The notes under the pieces: generated by a model
The model's input: the letters and a program-made list of their open reading frames with translations, nothing else
What the model was told of the DNA's origin: nothing
The model's database searches: none
Assembly (NCBI GenBank): GCA_022495005.1
Contig: JAGYXB010000445.1
Span: forward strand, 62,001-126,000
Direction of reading: 5' to 3'
Origin: Rhyacophila brunnea
Lineage: Eukaryota; Arthropoda; Insecta; Trichoptera; Rhyacophilidae
DNA: 64,000 nucleotides
Position numbers and translations under genes: made by a program
Part shown: positions 23,340 through 35,084 of the stretch, in pieces
How the letters are laid out: the number at the start of each line of letters is the position of its first letter
Numbering within the stretch: the first letter of the stretch is position 1

Positions 23340-26182
23340 ATCCAAATTTATTATCAAAACGTACGTGGAGTCCGCACAAAGACGCACGACTTTTTAAATA
23401 GTGTCCTTAACTGTGACTATGATATAATTTGTCTTACTGAAACTTGGCTTTTAGACGAAATTAGGGATCACGAACTAATTGACTTTAGGTATAACACTTT
23501 TCGCCGAGATCGCGATTATAAATTAGTTGGGGAAAAAATGGGTGGTGGTGTATTAATCGCAGTGAAATTGGAATTCAGTGCATCCTTTCAGCCTCAATGG
23601 AATAGTAGTGCTGAGGATCTTTGGGTCACCCTGAAGACTGAAAGTCTCGCTAAAATTATAAATCTATGTTGTTCCTACCATCCACGCGGAACCGATTTTA
23701 AAACCAATCTTAGCGCGCACTTGGAAAAAAGCTCTACCATATATCATTCTCATACTGATGAAGTTTTTATTATGGTAGGAGATTACAATCTTCCAAATTT
23801 AGACTGGACATCATCTGATGACGTCAATTATCTCCACCCTGATTACAACATTGATCCGTTTTGTACCAGTTTAACTGATTTTTTATCCTTCACGAACATG
23901 CATCAATTTGACTCTAATTGTAATATTAATAATTGTATTCTTGATCTTGTAATTTCTGACATTAGTAACTGCGTGGTTACCTCGTGCATTAGACCCCTTA
24001 CTCCAGAAGACGCACATCATAAATCCCTTATTATTATTTTAGTATAACCAAAAAGAAGACGTTACAAGCGGCTGTTCGTGAGACATATTTATTTAAAAAT
24101 TGCAATTATACCAAACTCAAAAAGGATCTCTCTGCAGTGTCTTGGGAAACTATTATGTTACCAATCATGAATATGGAAGAGGCCTCGGCTTGTTTCTATG
24201 CTAAACTTTGGAAGTTAATTGATACTAACGTACCGAAAAAATGCATAACTCCAATTCATCGTTATCCTCCCTGGTTTTCTAAACCCCTAATAAAAGTTAT
24301 AAATGAAAAACTAAAGTATCATAAGAAATGGAAAAAGTACAGTGCCCCATAGATTATGATACATTTGTCATTTTAAGAAAAAGGCAAAAACGCCTTGCTA
24401 AAAAATGTTATGAAGACTTCATCTTACGGGCAGAAAAATCCATTAAGCGAAACTCAAAATCTTTTTGGTCATTCGTTAAATCCAAATCCAACGGGTCCAA
24501 TATTCCCGGTGAAATGCTCCTTGATGAAAAAATTGTTTCAGATGGCTTATTTGATGATGGATTTATTCAATGACTATTTTAAATCTGTATTTATTTCGTC
24601 ATCCTTACAAACACCTGTTTTGCAAGATGTTAGCCCTATGATAATTAATTTAATAATTTTCACTCCGTCATCAGTTCTTTCATACATCAAAAACATAGAC
24701 ATAAATAAAGGCGCCGGTTCTGATCGTATTCCTCCCATTTTGATTGCTTCTTGTGGAGAAGAATTGGCCTCCCCATTATCAATTTTATTTAACTTTTCTG
24801 TTAAAAGCGGATGCTTTCCTGATGTATGGAATTAAGCATTAATTACTCCAATATTTAAAAGTGGGGACAAAAGCGTCATTACTAATTACAGGCCGATATC
24901 CAAACTTCCTATTTTCGGAAAATTGTTAGAAAAGATCATTTCCGACCATATTTTTGCAGCTCTACGTAACTTCATCACACCAAATCAACATGGTTTTTAT
25001 AGGAGACGCTCCGTAGAAACTAACCTACTCGAATTCACTGATTTCATACTTAATTCTATGGGCAGTAAAACACAAGTGGACGCTATATATACGGACTTTT
25101 ATAAAGCTTTCGACAAAAACAATCACTGCATCTTACTTAAAAAAACTCTGGGCCCTGGGGATTCACGGGGATTTATTCCGTTGGATTTCTTCATACATCT
25201 CAAATCGGTCGCAAGCTGTTGCAATTAAAAGATTCGTCTCCAGTTTTATACACATTCTATCTAGAGTACCGCAGGGGTCCCACCTTGGTCCCTTTTTATT
25301 CATGTTATATATTAATGATATGAGCACTTGTTTTCTTAACTCACAATTTTCCATCTATGCAGATGACACAAAAATATATAAAAATATCTCTTCAGTCGAT
25401 GTTGTATTGAGTTACAATCTGACTTAGATTGACTGTATAGGTACTGTCAACTGAATCACCTTTATCTAAACGTCAACAAATGTTCGTCAATAACATTCTC
25501 CAGAAGTATGAACCCCATCAACGCAGAATACAAACTAGGAGTCGAACCCTTGAAACGCAGCTCAAAAATACGTGACCTGGGTGTTATAATGGATAATAAA
25601 ATGAATTTTAACGCTCATATCAATGAAACCATCAATAAAGCATTAAAATTACTAGGTTTTATCCTTGGGATCTCTAAACCATTCAGATCACCTGATGTTC
25701 TGAAGGTTCTTTACTTATCTTATGTTAGATCCTTAGTTGAGTATGCCTCTGTCGTGTGGAATCCACAGTACGTTACTTATATAAATCAGCTCGAAGCGGT
25801 GCAAAAGCGATTTCGCAAGCACGTTAATTTTAAAGCCTACTGTTATGATTTATCTAATTTTACTTCGACCGCTGCAACTTTTGTGGTACCATCTTTGGAA
25901 AGTCGACGTTTTATATCTGATCAATATTTTCTTTTTAAAATTATCAATGGTTTTGTTGACTCGCCAAACCTACTCGAAAGGGTGGGTTTCCATTGTCCAT
26001 CAGGGTTTACACGAAACCAAACTTTGTACCATATCAGTCGTAGCGGTTCTAATTATGCACAAAACTCCTTTATTCGGCGCTCTTGTTTAAATTATAATAT
26101 GTATTTCTCCACCGTTGACCCTTTTAATAATTCACCCGTTTCATTTAAACATGCTATCTCAAAAATTTTGAATAATATATAA
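23340..26182 (+). pseudogene. Non-LTR ORF2 (endonuclease + reverse transcriptase), broken
   Basis: Endonuclease part, open 23340-24047: 'YYQNVRGVRTK', 'IICLTETWL', 'GGGVLIAVK' and 'MVGDYNLPNLDW', the usual APE-like motifs, with the catalytic Glu in TETW and the GDYN block. The reverse transcriptase continues over 24100-26182 in changing frames: 'INKGAGSDRIPPILI', 'ITPNQHGF', 'DFYKAFDKNNH', 'RVPQGSHLGPFLF', and the catalytic 'YADD' at 25356-25367 followed by TK. The thumb and C-terminus (25508-26182) include 'RDLGVIMDNKMNF', 'YVRSLVEYASVVWNP' and 'LEAVQKRF'. Stops and frameshifts near 24050, 24350, 24833, 25226 and 25425 disrupt it. Motif content points to the Jockey/CR1 side of non-LTR elements. 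Confidence 0.88.
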
Positions 26183-26482
26183 TGTATTTACTTATACATA
26201 TATATATTCTTTTATTTTTTATGTTACTTTTTTATCTTTTGTATATCATTTAATTATTCATTATTCTTCCTCAATTTTCTCATTTTTCTCATGTAATCTT
26301 CTTATGTAATTTCTTTATATTTATGTTATTTTACTCTTTATCTTGTTAGGCTTAACTATATTATAATGTTTATATGGAAACTTTGCTGGTTGCATTAACT
26401 TTTTATTATTATATTTTAAATTTCTGTAATCATTATGTAACTGTTTGTTTTCCTTAATAAATAAAATAAAAATAAAAAAAAC

Positions 26483-27539
26483 CGTATATATCAAGTTATT
26501 ATGTATTGTCATATTATAAATTTGAGTCAAACTTAAATATCTAAAGATGGTAGAATAAGATAATATTCTACATATCAACAACATCTGCATGCGTTCAAAA
26601 CATTTTGGAGATTAAAAAAATGCGAACGATGGTAAATCTAATACTTACTAAAGATCGTATGAGAAATTGGCTTTTGCCAGCTTATAGATCTCAACGATAA
26701 GAATATGGTTAAATCTCAATTTTGTAAAAAAATATCCAAATAAGGTTTTACTATCTGACCATTGATTTAATAATCTTAAAGCTGGTTTTGTATACTAAGA
26801 TCAGTGATACACAATCTTTCTATCAAAAGTTGTTTTATAATTTTCCAATTGTTTCAGGGTTATATAGGATACAAGTATCATGGATATTGAAATATTCTCT
26901 TCAGTGTTGAAATAAAAAGAAACAAAAAAATACTGTATATTAATTGTTTAAACGCAAAACTTAAAGCGCATATGTCATAATATGTGCCATACACCAAGGT
27001 ATAGCAAAGGTCATATAGATTTACTCTACTGCGTATAAAAATGATATACTTACAGTAAAATTAAATTTAACGAATAGAACCATCATATTTTAAAAATTAA
27101 GGTAAGGTAAAAAATTATACAATTAGCTATGCTACGAATTTTTTTAATCTTTTGGCCAACCAAATACCAATCACTGCCACTATACAAACCAGAGAATCAA
27201 TAGCGTCTACGTGTATCTAAACCCAGGCTACGTCGTTTCGTGTCAGATGGTGTCATATTTTTTAGTTTTATTAACTTTAGTCAAGAAGGTAAATGACTTC
27301 AAAGACTTCAGGTATTACGGCATCTTACATCATGACTCTCCCATGATATCTATATTATTTATAGATATCGCCACCTGGGGAAAGTCTTCAAAAGATCTCT
27401 GCTTCAATTAGAGAGAAGTAAATCATGGACAATCCTCTGATAACTCAATTCGTAACGACCCATACGTTGAACTAGTTTTTGCAATCGTATTATATTTATG
27501 ACATAAAGGCAAGCCAAATCTGAGACCAATAGAGATTCA
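26483..27539. other. Intronic stretch with no recognised gene
   Basis: AT-rich DNA between the retrotransposon tail and the next hAT insertion; only short chance ORFs. Confidence 0.35.
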
Positions 27540-27547
27540 CAAGGTAT

Positions 27548-28209
27548 CAGCGTTCGAAATATAACATTTTACTAACCGGAGCGCTCGATAATTTTCTCAA
27601 AATATTGGTGTGCACAAAGAGATTGGGAGAGTCTTTTAATCTCTTTGGGTGTGCATGATTTTTTGTTATGTACCTATCCACTGTCATATTAATTAAACTT
27701 TCGATATGAATATCCACTTAAAGTTAAAATAAATCTTATTTCTACTATTATCTGTAGCGAACAGAAAAAATATTGAAATCGCTCTAACAAAAATGTAGTA
27801 AAATAATACTAAACCTTATTATTTATTTTGGTCTGACATGATATTTATTTTTTTGGATAAGAGTATTATTGCATTACAGTGATTGGCCAATGCGCCATAA
27901 TACATAATAAATACAAATGATCAAAATGACTTAACTACAAATAACAACTAATATAACAAGAAAGTAGATAAGAAAGTATGTGTTTATGTAGATATAAAAG
28001 TATTATTTAAAAAAAAATAGGTAATAATGACATTATAAATACATTTTTTATCAACTTTTAGAAAACATGAGTAAAGTAAATGAATTTAATTATTTTATTA
28101 TGAATTTACAGTGAATTTTTATATTTTTTGACGTGACGGATTATTATTTTCAAAGATATCGCGAACCGGAACTGCGCTCCGGTCTGCTCCGGTCCATTTT
28201 AAAGCCCTG
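27548..28209. mobile_element. Non-autonomous hAT element with perfect 8-bp target duplication
   Basis: The octamer CAAGGTAT is present at 27540-27547 and again at 28210-28217, immediately outside the element. The left end is CAGCGTTCGAAATATAACAT and the reverse complement of the right end is CAGGGCTTTAAAATGGACCG; both sides carry subterminal ACCGGAGC. The 662-bp interior has no transposase frame. A diverged piece of the same left-hand region lies at about 30275-30350. The 8-bp duplication and CAG terminus identify hAT. Confidence 0.8.
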
Positions 28210-28217
28210 CAAGGTAT

Positions 28218-28945
28218 TATCGTTCAGAAGAGTTTAAATACTACTCGTAGTAATAATTATTTAAATAAATCGACTTATGCTTTATTCAGTCAGCATTTGT
28301 GAATAAGTAAGAAATAGTAAGTAGTAAATTACGCAGAACGTTAAACGAATGATGGCCCTGGGATTTTTTATAGTAAATGGGAAACATAATTTTATTTAGC
28401 TTTCCTAAACTCTCGTTGGTACGACTACTCTCTGATAGAAACGTCAGATTTGTCCAATTACTTTTGAGACGTTTTTGAGAAAAACACTCTCAGGCGTGAC
28501 TTTGTATTATTATTTTGAAATTACATACAATTAAGTGATGATAATTTTCTTCGCAATAATCATTGTGCAGAATATTAAATTGTTAACATTGAATATTTAA
28601 AAATATAATCTGAACTCATTTCGTGACAGTAATTCTGATATTAAAATGCAATTTATAATTTAAGTACCTACTCATTTTTAAGCATTTTAAAAATACACAA
28701 TTATTTATAGTTACCCAATTTCTTATTCTGATAATATGAAAAGTGTGGTTTTAAAACATTTTTATTTTATTTTTCAACTTTTTTATATTCAAAATATTTC
28801 ATAAACTATTTTATCTCAAAAAATATTACTACTTATTAAAACTACTTATATACCGCTGATGTGTTATAAAAATATAATAAGTACTTAAAATGTATATATA
28901 TAAAAATATAATAGTAAAATATAATACTGAATACAATTTTAATTT
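28218..28945. other. Intronic stretch with no recognised gene
   Basis: AT-rich, repetitive-looking but with no boundary or family that I can define. Confidence 0.35.
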
Positions 28946-29370
28946 AAAACTATGCCAGCTTTAATCGCCAAATGTTCAGCCTTCTCCGAAAAGCATACTG
29001 CTACAACTAAGAACATAAAAAACACACACAAACAAACAAACAAAAAATCACATAAACTCATACAAATATTAATAGAGGCCGGAGCATTAAGTTATTATCT
29101 AACAAGATTTAAATTTGCGGACGATGACTGCTGTCCAATGTACACGTTTCAAACAGTGTAATATGTCATCAACGACTGCCCAATACTAGAAAAAGAGCGA
29201 TGGAGTCTCAGAGCCAAAAGACAGTAGACAAAATAATCACGAAATTGACCTAACCAAACACCTCACGAAATACTAAACAACAAATTAACACGAATATTTC
29301 AAAAATATGTAATTCTGGCAATTAAGAACATTAAGAAAATCAACAGAGGAATATAATTAAACGAAAACCT
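28946..29370 (+). pseudogene. Non-LTR retrotransposon ORF2 C-terminal tail fragment
   Basis: The frame gives 'YYLTRFKFADDDCCPMYTF', then across a stop 'VINDCPILEKERWSL', and further on 'RIFQKYVILAIKNIKKINR'. This is the C-terminal Cys/His-containing region that follows the RNase H or RT thumb in I/R1/Jockey-type elements, whose usual form has a hydrophobic RF, CP.C, then VxHxxxDCP. The middle is broken by stops. No upstream RT is present, so the copy is 5'-truncated, as is usual for non-LTR insertions. It is a different lineage from the element at 22-26 kb. Confidence 0.65.
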
Positions 29371-30946
29371 CACCTGAATCCGTATTTTTTTTTAAATATT
29401 TGAATACAAATGCGAATATATAAATGATTCAATGCCTCTTAGACTCCCACCTTATATGAAAAAACAAGGGCAGGGTTTGTAATAAATTGATTAAAAACTA
29501 TTAGGTACATACTGAATATGAAATATAATTGATTAAATAATAATTGAAAAATTCTTATGAATATTGTTTTTATTTCGTTTTTGTTCAAACGAAATTGTTT
29601 TATGTATTTTTGGAGCTCGAGACGTCATAATATGAAATAAAAGCGGCAAATTATATTTGATACACCTTTTAATTCTTTATTATTAAGGGAGAAATGTTAC
29701 TGGTTCAAAGGATTTATTGATTTACTTTATAATCAAATAAAAAAATATACCTTATCTAATTGAAATTGTGTTTATATTTTGTGTGTTCATAGGTTGTTTG
29801 TTGAATTTATTGGAAATATCTGGTTCTATAATGTATGTATAGGAATGATTTGTGTTCTCAATAAGGTTCAAATATATGTTTGTCTAGCTCTAGATAAATG
29901 AAAATATTTGTATATATTATATTTTTTCATTTAAACAGTGGATTGATTTTTAGGCCACGTCAATATTTACAATACCTGTACAAATAAACATTCAATAAAT
30001 TTAATATTAAAAACAATTGCGTAAAAGAAAGATTCGTAAAATTAATTTTTCCTTTTTCAATATGTATTTATTCAGAAAATGTTGGTATTATAACATAACA
30101 GTAAGTAGCCAATATTCTACAATACACGTGTTAAGAATGCAAGAAAATATATGAATAGTAAAAAAATAATTATTAATAAAAAGAAAAATTAAATAAATAA
30201 ATAGTAATGTAAAATGCCGAAAGTAAATAATTGATGTCTAAATAAGTTTGATTATTAATTAAAATAATTTTTAAAAAACGAAGCGCTAGATAATTTTCCA
30301 AAAATATTAATGTGATGATATTTTTGTTATATAAGTATTATATGTACCTTAAATGTATATGTCTAATAACAAACTTCTGTTTTGAACATTCTAAACTTCT
30401 AACATTCATATCTACTAAGATCAGATGAAAAGTAAAAACTGTTGGCGCCGCAGGTTAAAAAAAATCAACGAAATAAATTGTTAAAAATTATTTTATTCAC
30501 TTTTTTCTTTTATCTTATACAGCCTATAAGCAGCACATGGTTAATCTACTCCCATGGGTGTTTCTGCCTTGTACTTATAAATAAATAATTCATCATTATA
30601 ATTACTAATAGTATACTAAATATTTCTGAAGGAGAAAACATCATTAATTATTAATTATTACAACAATTCGTGCAATCATGTATATTTATAGCAATAATTA
30701 ATTATTTTTACTACGGTATTAGACTTTTTAGTTAGCAAGAAATAATGTACTGACCACCTAAGTTGAGATTATAATAATAAGCGTTTCATTTTTTTGTGTG
30801 GGTATATATTTTTATCCGTTCATGGTTTCGTATTTTACCATAATGAAAACAAAAGAATTATGATAATCGAAAAAATGCTTTAGATGGTTTCATTATTTTT
30901 TGAAAATAAATTTATAAAAATAGCAACCTAAATCTATGTTATAATT
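29371..30946. other. Intronic stretch with small repeat fragment
   Basis: Around 30275-30350 the sequence resembles the left interior of the hAT element at 27548 ('GCGCTAGATAATTTTCC', then 'TTTTTGTTAT' and 'TATGTACCT'). The rest is unassigned AT-rich DNA. Confidence 0.4.
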
Positions 30947-31370
30947 CTTCTTCTTTTTTATTTGCCACTATATCCAAAATATGGATTAGGTATATAGGCA
31001 TCCATATTTGGCCATGTATGTTTTCTGACTTATACGTGGTGTAAATGAGAACTATACCATAATTGGTAGTTTTGACCTCTGTGTCCCGAAAACTTAGAAA
31101 TCGGGAGCATCAGTTTTTTGTTCTCCTAAGATGCAGAAATAACCTGATATTAATGATGCCAATTAGAAGGCCAATAATTCTGTTTAACCAAATCGCTTCG
31201 GATGTTGATATATTCCGCCTACGTGAGATGAGATAGGTGGGTGTTGTTTTATAAATTCTTAAAATACGGTCCACTTAGTCCATCTGGTGTACTTCCCATG
31301 TATCTGTCTTATAATTTTTGTACCTATTGACTCTTTATTCTGTTTTAATACTATTTCTTTGTTTTTTTTA
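30947..31370 (+). repeat. Dispersed repeat R3, copy 1
   Basis: Colinear with 61460-62080 on the same strand: 'ATATTTGGCC', 'GTGTCCC', 'CTTAGAAATCGGGAGC', 'GATGCCAATT', 'AACCAAATC', 'GATATATTCC' and 'TTTTATAAATTCTTAAAAT'. Both copies begin near a CTTCTTCTT run. Class unknown; possibly a retroelement untranslated region. Confidence 0.6.
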
Positions 31371-31372
31371 AT

Positions 31373-31715
31373 TGTCATGTGAACGTTTGGAAAGTCTCGT
31401 TGTTGAGGGACGAGACCGCTGTGATTTGTGATTGGCGATGACCAGAAGGTGTTAATGGACAGTCGTCAGGAAGAGAGATGAGAAGACGAGATTTGGTGGT
31501 TGCTCCGATGGATGAAGGAGCGAGTTTTATTTGCAGCGTAAACAGTCGGTACAAGAGTATGTTACAAGAGCGTTATGTTACAATACTTATGATACTGTTC
31601 CGAGGTCCTAGTCTCGGTGGAACAGAATTCAGTGTGAAGTGACTGACACGAAGTTTACTGATTGGACTGAGATTAATATTGATACTAATAAGTATTTAGA
31701 CTGACTAACTCAACA
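31373..31715 (-). mobile_element. Probable LTR (minus orientation)
   Basis: Read on the minus strand the 343-bp unit starts TGTTGAGTTAG and ends CACATGACA, i.e. the TG...CA form of an LTR. It is directly preceded on that strand by an A14 run ending AAGT that could be a polypurine tract. No second LTR was found in the window, so the assignment rests on these ends, the tract and the adjoining ORF. An alternative is a retrocopy with a poly(A) tail followed by unrelated sequence. Confidence 0.45.
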
Positions 31716-32025
31716 ACTTTTTTTTTTTTTTAGACCCGCTAATGGTCATATCAATGCATGAATATTCGGTAAATTCGGAGTCATTGCTGATGAAGTTTGC
31801 AATTGAGAAATCTTCTGGCCTCAGCATTATTGCACTTGAAACGTTTCGGTCCCATCGAAGAATGTCACGCGTATAGTATATATTATTATGTTGACTGTAG
31901 ATGAAATGATTGTGCGATAGTTTAAATGACTTGCTAATAATTCTTACACTGTCGAAACAATGCTGACAAGGCCCGAAGTCATCGATCGCTACAAACGTCT
32001 TATATGTATAATTTGTAAAGTTCAC
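31705..32025 (-). CDS. Unidentified ORF next to probable LTR
   Basis: An open frame of 106 codons from an ATG at 32023-32025, with residue composition more protein-like than most ORFs here: 'DDFGPCQHCFDSVRII', 'YYTRDILRWDRNVSSAIMLR' and 'EDFSIANFISNDSEF'. I do not recognise the family. It runs into the A-tract, giving a terminal KKKKK that is probably not real coding sequence. A second minus-strand frame lies just upstream at 32104-32307 and could belong to the same unit. Options are the 3'-terminal coding region of a decayed LTR element, the 3' end of a retrocopy, or a small host exon. No signal peptide or membrane segment is evident. Confidence 0.35.
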   Translation of the reverse strand: MNFTNYTYKTFVAIDDFGPCQHCFDSVRIISKSFKLSHNHFIYSQHNNIYYTRDILRWDRNVSSAIMLRPEDFSIANFISNDSEFTEYSCIDMTISGSKKKKKLLS

Positions 32026-33279
32026 TATATTTAAAAGAATAAATTATGTAAGCATTTTTTTAATTAAATTATACACGGAATAAAACTAAAATCTATTCAT
32101 TAATTAATCTGAACTTTGTGCTACAGATCCGTCAAGTTTTTGAACGCTATAACAGATACACGCACAAACTATTTTATCAACAATTCTATAATAAAATTTC
32201 CAAGTCAGTAAGTCCGCCTTATTAATTTTTTTAATAATATCCTGTAAGACTACCGTTTTTATCGATTCTAAAATGTTCCATAAAAGATATGAAGAGCGGA
32301 ATATCATTTCCTTTTAAATGTTTAATAACCCCTCTTCACCCGGTTATAGGACTTACAATGGTTCCTTTTGAAAATAATATCTAGAATCGATTTTTTAATA
32401 TACTAGTACCTATCTTACATCTTTTACATATCCAGTTTTCTTACAATTCAATTTCATTCTTAACTAGACTCAGTTTTACAGAATTATTCCAGTTTTCGTT
32501 ATGAAACACAATATCTATATTAGACGTATTTTGCGTACTTTCTCTACAACAACAGAAAGTGTCAGTTATTTTAGAAGCGGCATGCTTTAATGACATGCCA
32601 ACCTAGTTGTAATAATTAAATGAACATGAACTACACACCGTTACCTATTAATAACATTTTCATATTAATACTTGATATGGATGCCTCAACCAAAGGCAGA
32701 GGCACACATATAATATGCCTTTTTTATAATATTAAATGGCGAGTCGTGATAAATGCTCTGATTTCGAACCATTACACCAGTCAATTCTTAACTGGAAATG
32801 GTTGCTTCGCTGGCAGGCTCTATGCGCTTGATCTTGTTACCCGTTCAATATTTCTATGTTGCGAAGAAATACAGAATATAAATTAAATCATCTGGGAATA
32901 TCTTAAAATATATATGCAAAGGGAAAAGTTGCTCAAGGGTACAACTAGCTGTTACACCCATTGGACAGTCCAACTTGGTTACCACAAAAGCCAATTTTAT
33001 TGCATTTAAAAAAACTGTGACATATTTTTACTTTGATTTCAGCAGTTTTACATTAGCTTTTATTATTTACTACATTTTTTTATTTTCTATGTGCTTTTTA
33101 CTCCCATGGGTACTATCCAGTTGATGTCATATAAATTCAGTTTAAACACACTTGAGTAGATGGCGACCTCAGTGTTGGATAAGTGCTCCTGAAACATTTT
33201 CAGTTATAAAAAAAAGACTGGTGCTTCACATCAAACGTAGAGTCCAGTGAAACGCCTGGTTAAGACTTGATGTAGTCGG
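32026..33279. other. Intronic stretch; minus-strand ORF 32104-32307 of unknown status
   Basis: The 67-codon minus-strand ORF at 32104-32307 may extend the unidentified unit to its left; it has no recognisable motif. The remainder shows no gene. Confidence 0.3.
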
Positions 33280-33375
33280 GGTGGTTGTGGTGGTTAGTGG
33301 GGCCGATATTTCAATAATACTAGGTATTGTTAACCAACGTAATGTGATTCAATCCCACTCTACTCTTCGAATTGT
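33280..33375 (+). repeat. tRNA-like SINE head (putative)
   Basis: TGGTTAGTGGGGCCG resembles a pol III A box, and GTGATTCAATCCCAC (about 33344-33358) resembles a B box within a short T-arm-like stem. No second copy was recognised and no clean cloverleaf forms. Confidence 0.35.
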
Positions 33376-34148
33376 TTCACGAGTTTTTTCCATTTATAAT
33401 TATTATTATACTTCGAGACAACAATACACAAAACCAACATAACCAAATCAGTTCAGTGAGTGGCACCTTTTACTAGACTACGGAAAAAATCTGTAACTAA
33501 TGTGAAGTATGTCCCTTAGAATATTAAATTATCGGAAAGAATTATATTACTGAATAAATTTTAATTAACTATCAAATTGACCGTTTATTTGCTTCATTAA
33601 GTTTAGTTTCGTGTTAACGTATTGTCACAAATACAAAGCTGGTGGATTTTGAAAAGTGTTTCCTAGTATAATCATACCAAAGCTATATTCAAAATAAATT
33701 CTGCCAATACAATATAACCATTGTAGTAATGGCCGGTACACACCTGTGAGAATTACGCAAACCGTGATACAAGAAATGTGTGGCTTTGCACGTATTTGTT
33801 ACAAACATAAAGGATTTCACTGTTGAAGCATGGAGAGGCTAATAATATTTGGGCACATGGAGTAATTGTTATTATGAATTTAGTGGCGTGATCTCTTGTA
33901 TTTTTATTGTTGTGGTGCTTGTACCTTGAAATAATGTGTTCGACTGCTGCAGTTCGTAAATGTATATGAGGCAAAAAGGCGCTTATATACACATTTTTAA
34001 GACATCTCATGACATGTTAAATTGTTTACTTTATACTCAATAGAGTAAATCCCTAAATATAATTTGTCAATTATAAAAAAACTTCCCTTGTTGTTGTTAA
34101 ACGATAAACTGTATGCCACCTCAATTCAGGCTTTTTTTACGATCTTTA
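33376..34148. other. Intronic stretch with no recognised gene
   Basis: An 85-codon minus-strand ORF (33753-34010) has no family resemblance and is treated as chance. Confidence 0.3.
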
Positions 34149-34152
34149 TTAA

Positions 34153-34276
34153 GGGCTGATATGCTGAGCGTAGGTCAAAATGGAGCTTTTATTGCATTTC
34201 GCTACATGCTTTATATGTACATGCTTTCAAAATACAATAAAAGCTCCATTTTGACCTACGCTGACCATGTCCCCCC
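34153..34276. mobile_element. TTAA-flanked foldback MITE, second family, complete copy
   Basis: TTAA at 34149-34152 and 34277-34280 flank a 124-bp unit. Its arms share 'AGCGTAGGTCAAAATGGAGC' and TTTTATTG in inverted orientation, so about half the length on each side pairs. A partial relative begins after TTAA at 57690. Distinct in sequence from the 18587 family, but with the same target preference. Confidence 0.8.
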
Positions 34277-34280
34277 TTAA

Positions 34281-35084
34281 CGTATAAGATTTTTTCATAG
34301 TACACATATATTTATTTTTACGCACACGTGTGACATAATATGAGATTAAATAGATACCTATATAATGGAACTGAAAATATTTTAATCTCACAGTCAAAAG
34401 TAAAACAATCTAGTTTCCTCTTCTTTATAGTATGTGATAAGTTTATATTTTCCTATAATATCGTGGCATTTTTTTATCTTGTCTTTCTATGATATCTTAA
34501 GCATGTGTATACTCAAACTCAAAAGATTGGATCATTTTGCTGATGGCTCAGTTATAGATGTGTATATACAAGTATAGGCTTCACAAATTTATTTTAAAAT
34601 TTAGACCGGTTTTGTTAAATCAGACAGGTGAACTTTACAACTGAAAATATTTAAAAAAAATCATATAAACATTCCAACAAAAAAACAATATTAATTATTA
34701 GAAGAAAGTGTCCGGAATCTTTGGATGATATGGACTCTTTCTGATTACTTTCTCCACGAAGTTGTGAGTTTTAATTTCCTGGCGAGTGTTTCCTCAAACA
34801 GGAAGATGCTCTTTGATGCCGTTTTGCACGTCGTTTGATTTTCTCGCTCATTTACTGCAATGTTATTGAGTTTTTCAATGTGCCAATCAAAGCCAAAATT
34901 CAATATATTTGTCGCCGACAGAATATTTTTTTACCAAAAAGGTCTTATATTTTACAATACAATGCTATTATGTGTTGTATATAATATATAACATATAAAA
35001 TATGAAATTTATTATTCTTACAGCTGGCTTCAGTTAAAAATATGATAACCTTTAAAATAAGTGCTTAATATTGATGCTTGTGCA
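34281..35084. other. Intronic stretch with no recognised gene
   Basis: No supported feature. The 34720-34930 part is less AT-rich but has no coding frame. Confidence 0.3.

Larger units (their letters stand above)
22080..26482 (+). mobile_element. Near full-length non-LTR retrotransposon (Jockey/CR1-like), decayed
   Basis: About 4.4 kb with two ORF regions in the order usual for this group: ORF1 with a PHD-type zinc finger, coiled coil and FP-like domain, and ORF2 with endonuclease and reverse transcriptase. It ends in an A-rich, AATAAA-containing tail at about 26455-26482. The 5' end is estimated only, because no target duplication was found. Several frameshifts and stops break both ORFs, so the copy is inactive. 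It lies in the large host intron on the same strand as the host gene. Confidence 0.9.

Noticed and set aside
28946..29161. Stand-alone small gene
   Set aside because: The residues fit the C-terminal tail of a non-LTR ORF2, continuing past the stop.
31718..31734. Polypyrimidine run plus AG as a plus-strand splice acceptor
   Set aside because: No coding frame of the host gene follows, and the exon A-B junction is complete without it. It reads better as an A-tract of a minus-strand element.
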